A stretch of 36,172 nt of DNA from positions 1-36,172 of the forward strand of contig JABLUY010000312.1 in the NCBI GenBank assembly GCA_013306675.1, written 5' to 3'. The stretch is from Thraustochytrium sp. TN22 (Eukaryota > Sar > Bigyra > Thraustochytrida > Thraustochytriidae). The notes beneath the pieces were generated by a model. It was not told the DNA's origin. It saw only the letters and a list, made by a program, of their open reading frames with translations, and searched no databases. Made by a program: the position numbers and the translations under genes. Of this stretch, positions 36,119 to 36,172 are shown piece by piece; positions within the stretch are counted from its first letter, which is position 1, and the number at the start of each line of letters is the position of its first letter.

Positions 36119-36172
36119 GCAGCGCAGCGCAGCGCAGCGCAGCGCAGCGCAGCGCAGCGCAGCGCAGCGCAG
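36119..36172. repeat. (GCAGC)n pentanucleotide repeat at window end
   Basis: At least ten copies of GCAGC run off the end of the window, so its full length is unknown. It does not resemble a eukaryotic telomere repeat. Confidence 0.95.

Larger units (their letters stand above)
35265..36172. other. Upstream region of the BED/hAT-like gene, to window end
   Basis: The 908 bp should hold the promoter of the BED/hAT-like gene. It contains (TTAG)n at 35511-35524, GGCCAGC units, a nine-base repeat, an AT-rich patch (about 35775-35810) and a terminal pentamer repeat. No gene is supported. Confidence 0.6.

Noticed and set aside
36119-36172. Telomere repeat at the window end
   Set aside because: The unit GCAGC does not resemble TTAGGG-type telomere repeats, and the same pentamer occurs internally near 25320-25345.
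1-36172. tRNA, 5S rRNA or snRNA genes
   Set aside because: No convincing tRNA B-box with cloverleaf, 5S or U6 sequence was noticed by eye; a tRNAscan or Infernal run would settle this.

Overview
The window is a compact, very GC-rich stretch of a eukaryotic nuclear genome. It holds twelve protein genes that all read as single open frames, with no intron needed to explain any recognised domain. GC-rich sequence, intron-poor genes, homopolymer-rich disordered regions and a divergent H2A/H2B pair fit a unicellular protist. My best guess is a stramenopile of the thraustochytrid (labyrinthulomycete) kind, but this is inferred from style and not from a marker gene. No rRNA, tRNA, CRISPR array, retroelement or viral fossil was recognised.

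Layout from left to right: a NIMA-related (NEK) kinase (+); a giant Arf guanine-nucleotide exchange factor (-) whose domain order I read as MABP, HUS, Sec7, HDS, PH and acyl-CoA-binding domain; a 2.6 kb repeat-laden divergent intergenic region; methylenetetrahydrofolate reductase (+); an ankyrin protein with a Tyr/Gln/Asn/His-rich disordered half (+); histone H2B (-) and H2A (+) fired from a shared 424 bp promoter; two tandem medium-chain oxidoreductase paralogues (-, -); a 2.4 kb intergenic region; an unrecognised coiled-coil protein (-); the THO2/THOC2 subunit of the THO mRNA-export complex (+); the small GTPase ARFRP1 (-); and a BED-finger protein whose C-terminus matches the hAT transposase dimerisation domain, probably a domesticated transposase (-).

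The genes do not form one pathway, but two themes recur. Golgi and endosome traffic is represented by the Sec7 exchange factor and ARFRP1. Chromatin and RNA work is represented by H2A, H2B, THO2 and the hAT-derived protein. MTHFR and the two oxidoreductases are metabolic.

The most striking observation is the exchange factor that appears to carry an acyl-CoA-binding domain at one end and a MABP domain at the other. It could couple Arf activation to acyl-CoA levels. The second is the histone promoter: the two mRNAs share a 58-nt 5' leader placed in inverted orientation with 56 of 58 identical bases, and the region between holds two copies of a 25-bp element with an 18-bp perfect palindrome. The third is the hAT-derived BED protein. 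Intergenic regions are full of microsatellites, and CTAG/AGCT-type palindromes recur close to gene ends.
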